Assembly: GCA_030690755.1 (NCBI GenBank)
Contig: JAUYGA010000218.1
Span: forward strand, 1 to 12,047
Direction of reading: 5' to 3'
Source: Nanobdellota archaeon
GTDB lineage: Archaea; Nanobdellota; Nanobdellia; Woesearchaeales; JAUYGA01
DNA length: 12,047 nucleotides
Shown here: in pieces, positions 1 through 6,012 of the stretch
Numbering within the stretch: the first letter of the stretch is position 1
Layout: every line of letters begins with the position of its first letter
The notes under the pieces: generated by a model
Databases searched by the model: none
What the model was told of the DNA's origin: nothing
What the model saw: only the letters and a program-made list of their open reading frames with translations
Position numbers and translations under genes: made by a program

Positions 1-530
1 AATTTAAGGAATTCTCAATACAACAGACAAGAGATATCTTATCGCAGCTTATCGAGAAAGGATATCTGAAAGAGATGGATGTTGGCATAAGCTTTTCAAT
101 GATTGTGATAGCTTTGGCTGAAAAAGGAAAGGTGGCTATAGATAACCAGGAGGAAATAGCTCTTGATTTCCAAAGATTTTACTCGACTTCATTTAAACCC
201 GCAGCAGATGTTGGTATAGTGGATAAAGATACGTTGGAAGAATATTATCATGTGAAAAGAGAGTTTATTGAACTGCAGAAAAGAGAGGAAGAGTTGAAAG
301 ATATCATAAAAGCTGCGATGGTGGAAAAGAAGGTTAATGCGCTGCACTCAGAATTCATGAATTTATATTGCAAGAAGATAGAGCGGATAGTCTACCCAAA
401 AGAAAAGATAGAAAGATATGTTCCAGATGATATTCTCAATAAGATAAGAACGGTCAGTGAAAGCATTATCCTTACCACAAAGCTTAAGACAGATAAGGAG
501 GCAAGTCCATTACAAAAATATTCCAGCTAA
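1..530 (+). CDS. C-terminal part of an unidentified protein with winged-helix-like segment and coiled coil (5' end outside window)
   Basis: The reading frame is open from base 3 with no stop, so the gene begins before the window; the ATG at 75 is internal. The first 50 or so visible residues contain TRDILSQLIEKGYL and, further on, ALAEKGKVAIDNQEE. This is the pattern of a winged-helix domain that ends in a 'TEKGK' wing, and it reminds me of the RQC domain of RecQ-type helicases. A charged helical stretch follows (VKREFIELQKREEELKDII), then a basic region ending YPKEKIERYVPDDIL. That tail also resembles C-terminal segments of some nuclease or helicase accessory proteins. No catalytic motif is visible here, so the enzyme identity rests on the missing upstream part. 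The 3' end overlaps the likely start of the next gene by about 22 nt, which suggests cotranscription. The coding call is solid; the helicase idea is weak. Confidence 0.6.
   Translation, partial: FKEFSIQQTRDILSQLIEKGYLKEMDVGISFSMIVIALAEKGKVAIDNQEEIALDFQRFYSTSFKPAADVGIVDKDTLEEYYHVKREFIELQKREEELKDIIKAAMVEKKVNALHSEFMNLYCKKIERIVYPKEKIERYVPDDILNKIRTVSESIILTTKLKTDKEASPLQKYSS
495..501 (+). promoter_or_regulatory. Shine-Dalgarno AAGGAGG that points to an ATT start at 509
   Basis: A full AAGGAGG lies 7 nt before ATT at 509, the ideal spacing, but 31 nt before the first ATG of the frame at 533, which is too far. It decides the start of the pRiA4b ORF-3-like gene. Confidence 0.6.
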
Positions 531-1201
531 AAATGAGTGTAGATGAGATAACACCAAAGATATGGCGCAGATTCTTGATTAAAGAAGAAATTATGTTCCA
601 GGAGTTGCATGATGTTATTCAGATAGTTATGGGCTGGGATGATTACCACCTGTTTGAATTTCAGATTGGAGATGTTTGTATTTCTGCTGACGAAGAAGGA
701 CACAATCTTGCTGAGAGCGGTTTCAAAAAATTATACCAATCACCTGAGTTCATTGAGATGTTGGAGCAAACAAAGCTGAAAAACGGTTCAGCAAATCTAG
801 ATATGAACAAATTAAATAAGATTCTAAAAGAGCAAGAAAAGAAAAAACCGGCGCAGAAATGCGTGCTTAAATCAAAAATAAATTTGCTTATTAATTCAGA
901 AAAACAAAAGTTTAATTATGTTTATGATTTTGGAGACAATTGGGAGCATACGTTAGTTGTTGAAAAAATTTTAGATTCTAGTGATGCGCCTTTTATCCCT
1001 TTTTGCTTAGCAGGTGAACGCGCCTGCCCGCCAGAAGACTGCGGAAGCATAGGGGGTTATTATGAGCTACAAAAAATCAAGAAGAATAAAAATCATAAAG
1101 AATATAATGAAAGAATCGTCAATTGGCTCGGTGAGGATTTTGATTTTGAAAAAATTAATATTGATGAAATAAACAAAGAACTCCATAAACTTGTTAATTG
1201 A
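509..1201 (+). CDS. pRiA4b ORF-3-like family protein, probable ATT start
   Basis: The product matches the PRiA4_ORF3 family (Pfam PF07929), whose biochemical role is unknown. Diagnostic stretches, numbered from ATT 509 (230 aa), are PKIWRRF near residue 16, ELHDVIQIVMGWDDYHLFEF near 32-51, YDFGDNWEH near 139-147 and ERACPPEDCGSIGGY near 170-184. The charged insert near 65-125 is probably variable. Family members usually open with a strand such as IYQLKITL about 10 residues before PPIWRR. Here that strand (KIFQLKMSV) begins upstream of the first ATG at 533, and only the frame from ATT 509 includes all of it. AAGGAGG sits 7 nt before this ATT. Starting at ATG 533 would give 222 aa and cut the first strand. 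The gene overlaps its upstream neighbour, so the two are probably translated from one message. The family call is confident; the ATT start is inference. Confidence 0.85.
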   Translation: MTKIFQLKMSVDEITPKIWRRFLIKEEIMFQELHDVIQIVMGWDDYHLFEFQIGDVCISADEEGHNLAESGFKKLYQSPEFIEMLEQTKLKNGSANLDMNKLNKILKEQEKKKPAQKCVLKSKINLLINSEKQKFNYVYDFGDNWEHTLVVEKILDSSDAPFIPFCLAGERACPPEDCGSIGGYYELQKIKKNKNHKEYNERIVNWLGEDFDFEKINIDEINKELHKLVN

Positions 1202-1229
1202 CGGTTGAACAATATGAATCAATAGAACA

Positions 1230-1238
1230 TTTTTTAAA
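1230..1238 (+). promoter_or_regulatory. Possible TATA box for the tRNA gene (may also end the upstream transcript)
   Basis: TTTTTTAAA lies 27-35 bp before the first base of the mature tRNA, where an archaeal TATA box is expected. The six T's could equally serve as a terminator for the gene ending at 1201. It is a short A+T motif in an A+T-rich genome, so this is only a suggestion. Confidence 0.35.
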
Positions 1239-1300
1239 CCATTTCTCATTTTATGCTGTTAAATGGGCTGGTGGCGAAACGGTATCGCATCCCGTTGGCT

Positions 1301-1326
1301 ATACTCTCAACGTTTGAATACCAGAC
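1301..1326 (+). other. tRNA intron 1, anticodon loop (position 37/38), 26 nt
   Basis: The flanks form a canonical bulge-helix-bulge. The outer helix is the anticodon stem. A four-pair central helix TTGG (1295-1298)/CCAG (1321-1324) includes one T-G wobble. Three-nt bulges are CTA (1299-1301) and ACT (1325-1327). Cutting between the second and third base of each bulge removes 1301-1326. Inside, TCAA/TTGA (1307-1310/1314-1317) can close a small hairpin. Confidence 0.75.
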
Positions 1327-1348
1327 TCGGGAAGGCTCCGGGTTCAAA

Positions 1349-1388
1349 GGCCGAACGCAGCGCGCAGAATGCAGCGTTCGGCAGAAAG
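1349..1388 (+). other. tRNA intron 2, T-loop (position 59/60), 40 nt
   Basis: The T-loop is split as TTCAAA | T. The insert contains a perfect nine-pair stem, GCCGAACGC (1350-1358) with GCGTTCGGC (1374-1382). The junction forms a relaxed bulge-helix-bulge. The outer helix is the T stem. The central helix TTCA/AGAA (1343-1346/1383-1386) has one A-A mismatch. The bulges are AAG (1347-1349) and AGT (1387-1389). Cuts after the second base of each bulge restore TTCAAAT. Confidence 0.75.
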
Positions 1389-1402
1389 TCCCGGCCAGTC
1401 CA

Positions 1403-1410
1403 TTTTTTTT
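1403..1410 (+). terminator. T-run terminator after the tRNA
   Basis: Eight consecutive T's directly follow the discriminator base, which is the usual archaeal T-rich termination signal. Confidence 0.5.
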
Positions 1411-1440
1411 AATCTTTGTTTAGTAATATTTACTATCAAA

Positions 1441-2205
1441 ATGGCCAAAACAAAAGTCTCAATAAAGAACCGGAAAAACCAGAAAATAGTTGTGTTTCTT
1501 GAGAAATCTGAAAATCAAAAAGGTCTAGTCTTCATCATGCATGGTCTGAGCGGGAATAAAGAACAGCCTCACATAGTAACTTTTGCAGAAGCTTTTAAGG
1601 AAGAAGATTTTACTGTTGTAAGATTTGATACAACAAACACTTTCGGAGAAAGCGATGGAAGTTATGAAGATGCAACTGTCACAAATTATTATGAAGATTT
1701 GCGCGATGTAATAGAATGGGCAAGTAAGCAGGAGTGGTATAAAGAGCCTTTTTGTTTAGTTGGGCATAGTCTTGGAGGAATTTCCACTGCGCTTTATGCC
1801 GAGAAATATCCTGAAAAAGTAAAAGCTCTTGCGCCGATCTCGACTGTTATTTCAGGCAAACTCAGTTTAATAGTTCCAAAATACAAAAATCATGAAGAAA
1901 TGAAAAGAAGAGGATGGATAGAAGAGAAAAATGGGTTGAAGCTTAAATGGGCTCACATGGAAGACAGGCTAAAATACAATCTGCTTGATGATGCTGCCAA
2001 ACTTAAGATGCCTGTCCTTATGGTTGTCGGAGATAAAGACGATTCTACTCCAGCTGAACATCAGCAGTTATTTTATAAAAAATTATCTGGACAAAAAGAA
2101 ATTCATGTAATAAAAGGCGCGCCTCATAATTTTGTAGATACATCTCAGTTAAGCACAATAAAGCATTTATTCAAACATTGGATTGAAGAGCAGGTGTTAA
2201 AATGA
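1441..2205 (+). CDS. Alpha/beta-hydrolase fold protein (serine hydrolase/esterase-like)
   Basis: This is a 254-aa soluble serine hydrolase of the alpha/beta fold, close to the S33/'serine aminopeptidase-like' and dienelactone-hydrolase-like groups. The oxyanion motif HGLSGN starts at residue 34. The nucleophile elbow GHSLGG carries Ser110. The acid is probably Asp200 in VGDKD, and the base is His229 in GAPHNF, so the triad is complete and correctly ordered. There is no signal peptide or membrane segment, which suggests a cytoplasmic enzyme. The substrate cannot be read from the sequence. I chose ATG 1441 because an in-frame extension would run back into the tRNA gene, while MAKTKVSIKN begins just before the first strand. 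It is the first gene of a tight cluster, and its TGA overlaps the ATG of the next gene in ATGA, which suggests translational coupling. Confidence 0.9.
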   Translation: MAKTKVSIKNRKNQKIVVFLEKSENQKGLVFIMHGLSGNKEQPHIVTFAEAFKEEDFTVVRFDTTNTFGESDGSYEDATVTNYYEDLRDVIEWASKQEWYKEPFCLVGHSLGGISTALYAEKYPEKVKALAPISTVISGKLSLIVPKYKNHEEMKRRGWIEEKNGLKLKWAHMEDRLKYNLLDDAAKLKMPVLMVVGDKDDSTPAEHQQLFYKKLSGQKEIHVIKGAPHNFVDTSQLSTIKHLFKHWIEEQVLK

Positions 2206-2768
2206 AAATATCTTTTGTAACAACAAACAAGCACAAATTTGAAGAATTAAAAGCAGTCCTTGCCGAGTTTGATATAGAAGTAGAGCAGATAAAAGCATCT
2301 TATCCTGAAGACAAAGAAGACTTGATGGAACAAGTAGCGCTGAAAGGCGCAAAGATGGTCTCAACAAAACTAAACAAGGCCATCGTGCTTGAAGACACTG
2401 GTCTATTTTTTGAAGCATATACTGGATTTCCTGGAGCAATGCCGAAATTCATTTTTGAAAAAATTGGATATGATGGAATATTCAGACTCTTGAAAGACAA
2501 AAACCGAAATGCATACTTCAAAACAGTCGCAGCATACTGCGAGCCAGGTTCTGAGCCAGTGCTTTTTGAAGGCATGATGAAAGGAAAGATTACAGAAAAA
2601 GTCTATGATGAACAAAAAGAAGCAATGCCATATGACCGTATATTTGTTCCTATAGGATATGATGTGACAATTTCTGACATGGAAATAGAAACAAAAAATT
2701 CATTCTCACAAAGAGCGCAGGCTTTTAAGAAACTAGCAAGATACCTGTTAGACAAGGAAAGTGAATGA
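2202..2768 (+). CDS. rdgB: XTP/dITP diphosphatase (RdgB/HAM1 family)
   Basis: This enzyme hydrolyses non-canonical purine nucleoside triphosphates (dITP, ITP, XTP) to the monophosphate and pyrophosphate, which keeps deaminated bases out of DNA and RNA. The 188-aa length is normal for the Ham1/RdgB family. Visible motifs are TTNKHKFEE (residues 7-15, triphosphate grip), LEDTGLFFEAYTGFPGA (63-79, with metal-binding ED at 64-65), YDRIFVPIGYD (144-154) and SQRAQAF (169-175, the usual SHRxxA with Gln for His). The block normally written FGYDPIF appears as MPYDRIF, a mild departure; some archaeal members are similarly relaxed. It overlaps the upstream hydrolase gene by 4 nt, and an AGGTG sits 5 nt before the ATG. 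It is probably cotranscribed with the HD, phosphoesterase and MazG-like genes downstream, which fits a nucleotide-sanitation role. Confidence 0.93.
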   Translation: MKISFVTTNKHKFEELKAVLAEFDIEVEQIKASYPEDKEDLMEQVALKGAKMVSTKLNKAIVLEDTGLFFEAYTGFPGAMPKFIFEKIGYDGIFRLLKDKNRNAYFKTVAAYCEPGSEPVLFEGMMKGKITEKVYDEQKEAMPYDRIFVPIGYDVTISDMEIETKNSFSQRAQAFKKLARYLLDKESE

Positions 2769-2780
2769 AAAGTAAATAAA

Positions 2781-3389
2781 ATGAATGAAAAGCAAATCGA
2801 TGGATTAAAAAAACTGGCAGAACCGCATTTTAAGAACGCTGATCCCGATAGATGGGCACATTCTCTAAGAGTGCTTAGCATTGCCAGAATTCTGCAAAAA
2901 CATGAAGGCGGAGATTTAGATGTTATTGAAGCAGCTGCAATTTTGCACGATACAGGCAGAGGTGTTGAATGTATTAACAAAAAACTGTGTCATGCAGAAG
3001 AGAGTTCAAAGATTGCAGATAAACTTCTTGCAAAGATTAATTTTCCTAAAGCAAAAATAAACAAAGTCAAACATTGCATTGAAGCGCATCGCTGGAGTAA
3101 AGGATTGAAAGCAGAAACAATCGAAGCACAGATAATAAAAGATGCCGATAGACTTGAAGCTTCAGGAGCGGTTGGTGTTGCGCGCGCATTCACTTTAGGC
3201 ATGCATAGGTCTAGACCTTTTGTGTCTGAAACTGAGTTCTCAACATTAGATCATATAAAGAAGAAATTGATTAAAATAGACGCAGATTCTGTAGGCACGA
3301 AAACAGCCAAAAAGATAATAAAAAATAGGAATAAGTTTGTTGTCTTGTTTGCAGAAGAATTTGAAAAAGAGCTTAAAGGAGAAAGGTGA
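2781..3389 (+). CDS. HD-domain metal-dependent phosphohydrolase
   Basis: A 202-aa HD-superfamily hydrolase. Metal ligands appear in the usual order: His27 (AHSLRV), His56-Asp57 (ILHDTGR), His71 (CHAEES), His103 (AHRWS) and Asp121 (KDADRLEASG). The fold and the KDADRLEASGAVGVAR block resemble uncharacterised YedJ-type HD phosphohydrolases. Members of this superfamily act on nucleotides or other phosphate esters; the substrate here is unknown. There is no extra domain, membrane segment or signal peptide. ATG 2781 lies 12 nt after the rdgB stop and the next gene follows within 6 nt, so it is almost certainly part of the same transcript. Its place between an XTP/dITP pyrophosphatase and a phosphoesterase suggests a nucleotide-related substrate, which is inference only. 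Confidence 0.88.
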   Translation: MNEKQIDGLKKLAEPHFKNADPDRWAHSLRVLSIARILQKHEGGDLDVIEAAAILHDTGRGVECINKKLCHAEESSKIADKLLAKINFPKAKINKVKHCIEAHRWSKGLKAETIEAQIIKDADRLEASGAVGVARAFTLGMHRSRPFVSETEFSTLDHIKKKLIKIDADSVGTKTAKKIIKNRNKFVVLFAEEFEKELKGER

Positions 3390-3395
3390 TGATTG

Positions 3396-3884
3396 ATGAT
3401 AGGTCTCATATCAGACACGCACGATAATGTTTTTGGAATAAGAAAAGCTGTCGAGATATTCAAGAAGAATGAAGTTGTTTGCGTGATACATTGCGGAGAC
3501 ATAATCGCGCCTGTTACTGTGAAATTATTTGCAGGCCTGAAAGTCTTATTTGTCAAAGGCAATTGCGACGGCGATGTCCCTATGATCAAGAAAAAAGTAG
3601 ATGAAATCAGCGGTTCATTCTATGAGAAGTTTGGCGAGCTTGACTATAAGGGAAAAAGCATTGCCTTTACTCACGGAAATGACGCTGCGTTGCTTAAACA
3701 GCTCATCAGCTCTAAAAGATATGATTATGTCATAAGAGGGCATACGCATGAGAGCGGTGATGAGATGGATGGTTCTACCAGGGTCATAAACCCAGGAACA
3801 CTCTATCTTGGAAGTGAAAAATATACCATTGCGCTTCTAGATGTTGAGAATGATGAAGTGAGGTTTATTGAGTTGAATCAGTGA
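3396..3884 (+). CDS. YfcE/MJ0936-type metallophosphoesterase
   Basis: A 162-aa calcineurin-like metallophosphoesterase, the normal size for the YfcE/MJ0936 group. These are small cytoplasmic phosphodiesterases using two metal ions (often Mn or Ni) and tested mostly on artificial substrates. Ligands appear in order: Asp7 and His9 (SDTHDN), Asp35 (HCGD), Asn56 (GNCD), His93 (FTHGN) and His116/His118 (GHTH). The motif GNCD, instead of GNHD/E, is typical of this branch. I chose ATG 3396 rather than the TTG one codon earlier: GGTG at 3385-3388 is well placed for it and MIGLISDTHDN matches the family N-terminus. It lies 6 nt after the HD gene. The true substrate is unknown. Confidence 0.92.
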   Translation: MIGLISDTHDNVFGIRKAVEIFKKNEVVCVIHCGDIIAPVTVKLFAGLKVLFVKGNCDGDVPMIKKKVDEISGSFYEKFGELDYKGKSIAFTHGNDAALLKQLISSKRYDYVIRGHTHESGDEMDGSTRVINPGTLYLGSEKYTIALLDVENDEVRFIELNQ

Positions 3885-3917
3885 CTATTGACTATTTTTC
3901 ATAGGTATTTCAGAAAA

Positions 3918-4232
3918 ATGAGACAAACAAAAAAACCAAAGCTTGTGCGCGACAATATTCCCGAGATAATATTCGTAAATGGCGGGAAATGCAAGTTTAG
4001 GATTTTAAGCGATAATGATAAATATTATAGTTTTCTTATAAAAAAGCTGGATGAGGAAGTTTGCGAATACAAGGATTCAAACAATCCTGACGAACTTTGC
4101 GACATACTTGAAGTGATTCACGCTATTGCAGATTATCATGGAGTTGATTTTAAAGATATTGAGAAGAAACGGAAACAGAAACTGAAAGAGAGAGGCGGAT
4201 TTAAGAAAAGGATTGTTTTAGAGGACTGGTGA
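3918..4232 (+). CDS. MazG/PRA-PH-like all-alpha nucleoside triphosphate pyrophosphohydrolase
   Basis: A 104-aa protein beginning KLVRDNIPEII and ending ERGGFKKRIVLE. This is the hallmark of small house-cleaning proteins in the all-alpha NTP pyrophosphatase superfamily (MazG, HisE and dCTPase relatives; Pfam PF01503). The metal-binding pattern EExxE...ExxD is present at residues 46-50 (EEVCE) and 59-62 (ELCD). Family members cleave NTPs, dNTPs or phosphoribosyl-ATP to the monophosphate and pyrophosphate. No other histidine-biosynthesis gene is nearby, so a house-cleaning role is likelier than HisE. A TTG at 3888 would add 10 residues, but ATG 3918 fits the family N-terminus, with AGGT about 11 nt upstream. 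It closes the five-gene hydrolase cluster. Confidence 0.85.
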   Translation: MRQTKKPKLVRDNIPEIIFVNGGKCKFRILSDNDKYYSFLIKKLDEEVCEYKDSNNPDELCDILEVIHAIADYHGVDFKDIEKKRKQKLKERGGFKKRIVLEDW

Positions 4233-4240
4233 GCTTTAAA
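4233..4240 (+). promoter_or_regulatory. Possible TATA box for the ABC transporter operon
   Basis: A CTTTAAA-type motif lies 26-33 bp before ATG 4266, and no Shine-Dalgarno sequence precedes that ATG. This fits a leaderless transcript starting at or next to the start codon. Confidence 0.4.
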
Positions 4241-4265
4241 GAACAAAAACCAAAACATATCAGAC

Positions 4266-5201
4266 ATGGCAAACATAATTGAGGTCAAGGATTTAAGAAA
4301 ATCTTATGGAAAAGGGGAGAATAAAGTAGATGCGCTTAAAGGAATATCTTTCAACATAAAGAAAGGAGAGACGTTTGGTTTTCTCGGGCCGAATGGCGCA
4401 GGCAAATCCACCACAATAAATATTCTCTGCGGGCTTCTTAGCAAGGATAGCGGTCATGTTAGGATTTTTGGAAACGACATAAGGAAAGATTTTGAGCAAA
4501 TCAAGCAAAGAATGAATGTTGCCAATGCATATACCCACCTTAATAATTCTCTCACTGTTGAACAGAATCTCAGAGTCTATGGAAAACTATATGGAGTTAA
4601 GGATGTTGAAAAGAAGATTGCTGAAGTTGCTGATACCTTCAGCATAGTTTATCTAAAGAAAAAAGAGGCAGGCAAGCTTAGCAGCGGAGAAAATACAAGA
4701 GTGTGTTTAGCAAAATGTTTTATTTCTGATCCAGAATTGATGCTTTTAGATGAACCTACAGTCGGTCTAGATCCGGATTTTGCTGACAAAACAAAAGAGT
4801 ACATTAGAGAATATCAGAAGACCAACAATACTACAATCCTATTTACGTCTCACATAATGTCTGAGGTTGAATACTTATGCAAGAGAATACTCTTTCTTAA
4901 TAATGGCGAGGTTCTCAGGCTCGGTTCTTCAAGGCAATTAAAGAATCTGGTGAAAACGCAAATAGTTGAGTTAACCTTAGGTATGAAAAAAGATAAAGCG
5001 CTAGCTTTGATAAAGAGAAGCGGCGGTCGCCTAATAAATTATGATTCTGAAAAGATTGTTTTTGAAATCAACCAATTGAATTATAGTCTGCATGACATAA
5101 TGCATCCTCTGATCAAAGCAGGTTTTAAAATAAAAGATATGCACATAAAAAAGCCAACACTTGAACAGGTTTTTATAAAGATATCAAGGGGTGAATTGTG
5201 A
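4266..5201 (+). CDS. ABC-2 type exporter, ATP-binding subunit
   Basis: A 311-aa ABC ATPase that powers the permease encoded next. Walker A GPNGAGKST is at residues 41-49, signature LSSGE at 138-142, Walker B LMLLDEP around 158-164 with D-loop GLD at 167-169, and the switch histidine His196 in TSHIM. About 100 residues follow the nucleotide-binding domain, the C-terminal extension common in DrrA/CcmA-type ATPases of ABC-2 exporters. The Q-loop region reads VANAYTHLNNSLT, with no glutamine where most ABC ATPases have one; I believe a subgroup of ABC-2 ATPases shares this. It ends in GTGA overlapping the start of the permease gene. The cargo is unknown; antibiotics, lipids and polysaccharides are typical for the class. 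Confidence 0.95.
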   Translation: MANIIEVKDLRKSYGKGENKVDALKGISFNIKKGETFGFLGPNGAGKSTTINILCGLLSKDSGHVRIFGNDIRKDFEQIKQRMNVANAYTHLNNSLTVEQNLRVYGKLYGVKDVEKKIAEVADTFSIVYLKKKEAGKLSSGENTRVCLAKCFISDPELMLLDEPTVGLDPDFADKTKEYIREYQKTNNTTILFTSHIMSEVEYLCKRILFLNNGEVLRLGSSRQLKNLVKTQIVELTLGMKKDKALALIKRSGGRLINYDSEKIVFEINQLNYSLHDIMHPLIKAGFKIKDMHIKKPTLEQVFIKISRGEL

Positions 5202-5986
5202 AGCTTTACAGAATAAATGCCCTGCTTTTGAAATACTATTACATGTCCATAAATCGGTTAGACAGAATCTTTGACATTGTCTTTTGGCCGGTTATTGATA
5301 TCTTTATCTGGGGTTTTGTCAGTTTTTACATCTATCAGCTTTCTAGCGACGTGAATATCCTTAACATGATTATGGGCGGGATAATGATGTGGACCCTGTT
5401 CTGGAGAGCTCAACAAGATTTTTCTGTCTACATCTTGGAAGATTTCTGGAGCAGGAACCTTTTCAATCTTTTTGCGTCTCCATTGAAGGACTCGGAGTTT
5501 ATTATATCTACGGTGATTTTCGGATTTTTCAGAGCGCTGCTTACTTTTATTTTCCTTGGGTTGCTATCTTATTTTATGTATAGTTTTAACATTTTGAGCG
5601 TAAACCTGCTGGGCATTGCAGTATTTGGATTTTCGCTGATGATTGCAGGATGGGCAATGGGTATTTTTGTAGCTTCACTTATTTTCAGATTCGGGATGAG
5701 AGTGCAGGCTTTTGCATGGAGCGCTGTTTGGCTGATACAGCCGTTCAGCGCTGTCTTTTATCCGGTTTCTGCTCTGCCAAATTGGGCTCAGAAGATTGCA
5801 TACATTTTACCAACATCCTATATTTTTGAAGGGATGAGGCAGCTTCTTTCTGGCGGGCCGATAAACTGGAATTATTTTTTCATTTCAATAGCAATAAATC
5901 TTGTTGCATTGTATTTGGCGATTCTGTTCTTCAAATCATGCCTGAGGCATGCAAGAAAGAATGGAATGCTAGTCCATCCTGAATAA
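5198..5986 (+). CDS. ABC-2 type exporter, membrane permease subunit
   Basis: A 262-aa integral membrane protein with about six hydrophobic segments, near residues 25-47, 55-73, 101-125, 134-163, 170-190 and 227-247. This is the ABC-2 membrane domain topology. The stretch FYPVSALPNWAQKIAYILPTSY between the last two segments is the typical ABC-2 'YPxxxLPxWxxxxxxxxPxxY' signature. Start GTG 5198 overlaps the TGA of the ATPase gene by 4 nt, and AAGGGGTGA directly upstream is a strong ribosome site, so the two subunits are translationally coupled. Together they should form an exporter built from two ATPases and two permeases in the cell membrane. The substrate cannot be told from the sequence. Confidence 0.93.
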   Translation: MKLYRINALLLKYYYMSINRLDRIFDIVFWPVIDIFIWGFVSFYIYQLSSDVNILNMIMGGIMMWTLFWRAQQDFSVYILEDFWSRNLFNLFASPLKDSEFIISTVIFGFFRALLTFIFLGLLSYFMYSFNILSVNLLGIAVFGFSLMIAGWAMGIFVASLIFRFGMRVQAFAWSAVWLIQPFSAVFYPVSALPNWAQKIAYILPTSYIFEGMRQLLSGGPINWNYFFISIAINLVALYLAILFFKSCLRHARKNGMLVHPE

Positions 5987-6012
5987 AACTTAGAAAATTA
6001 CGAGGTGTAAAA

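Larger units (their letters stand above)
1265..1402 (+). tRNA. tRNA, probably Ala(GGC), with two introns
   Basis: Acceptor stem 1265-1271 (GGGCTGG) pairs with 1395-1401 (CCAGTCC), with a G3:U70 wobble (1267/1399) and discriminator A at 1402; CCA is not encoded. The D stem is GCGA/TCGC (1274-1277 and 1285-1288) with G18G19 in the loop. The anticodon stem is 1290-1294/1328-1332 (five pairs), the variable loop AGGCT, and the T stem 1338-1342/1390-1394 (five pairs). The anticodon loop is 33 nt and the T-loop 47 nt. Removing one intron of 26 nt and one of 40 nt leaves a 72-nt tRNA with a textbook TTCAAAT T-loop and anticodon GGC. G3:U70 and A73 are known alanine identity elements and agree with GGC. 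Oddities are T at position 37, where a purine is usual, and a D-arm unlike most archaeal tRNA-Ala. The tRNA call is firm; the amino acid is less sure. Confidence 0.88.

Noticed and set aside
495..535. Programmed frameshift joining the first gene to the pRiA4b ORF-3-like gene
   Set aside because: A few A-runs are present, but the AAGGAGG at ideal distance from ATT 509 and the family N-terminus explain the overlap without a shift.
1265..1402. Reading the region as a class II tRNA (Leu or Ser) with a long variable arm
   Set aside because: The D-arm looks a little Leu-like, but a five-pair anticodon stem, a five-nt variable loop and two BHB junctions explain all bases as a class I tRNA.
1369..1440. 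In-frame N-terminal extension of the alpha/beta hydrolase back to an ATG at 1369
   Set aside because: It lies inside the tRNA gene (within intron 2) and the T-run; the family N-terminus fits ATG 1441.
2197..3589. Several antisense open frames opposite the rdgB, HD and phosphoesterase genes
   Set aside because: They are shadows of strong coding regions with clear family motifs and have no family features of their own.
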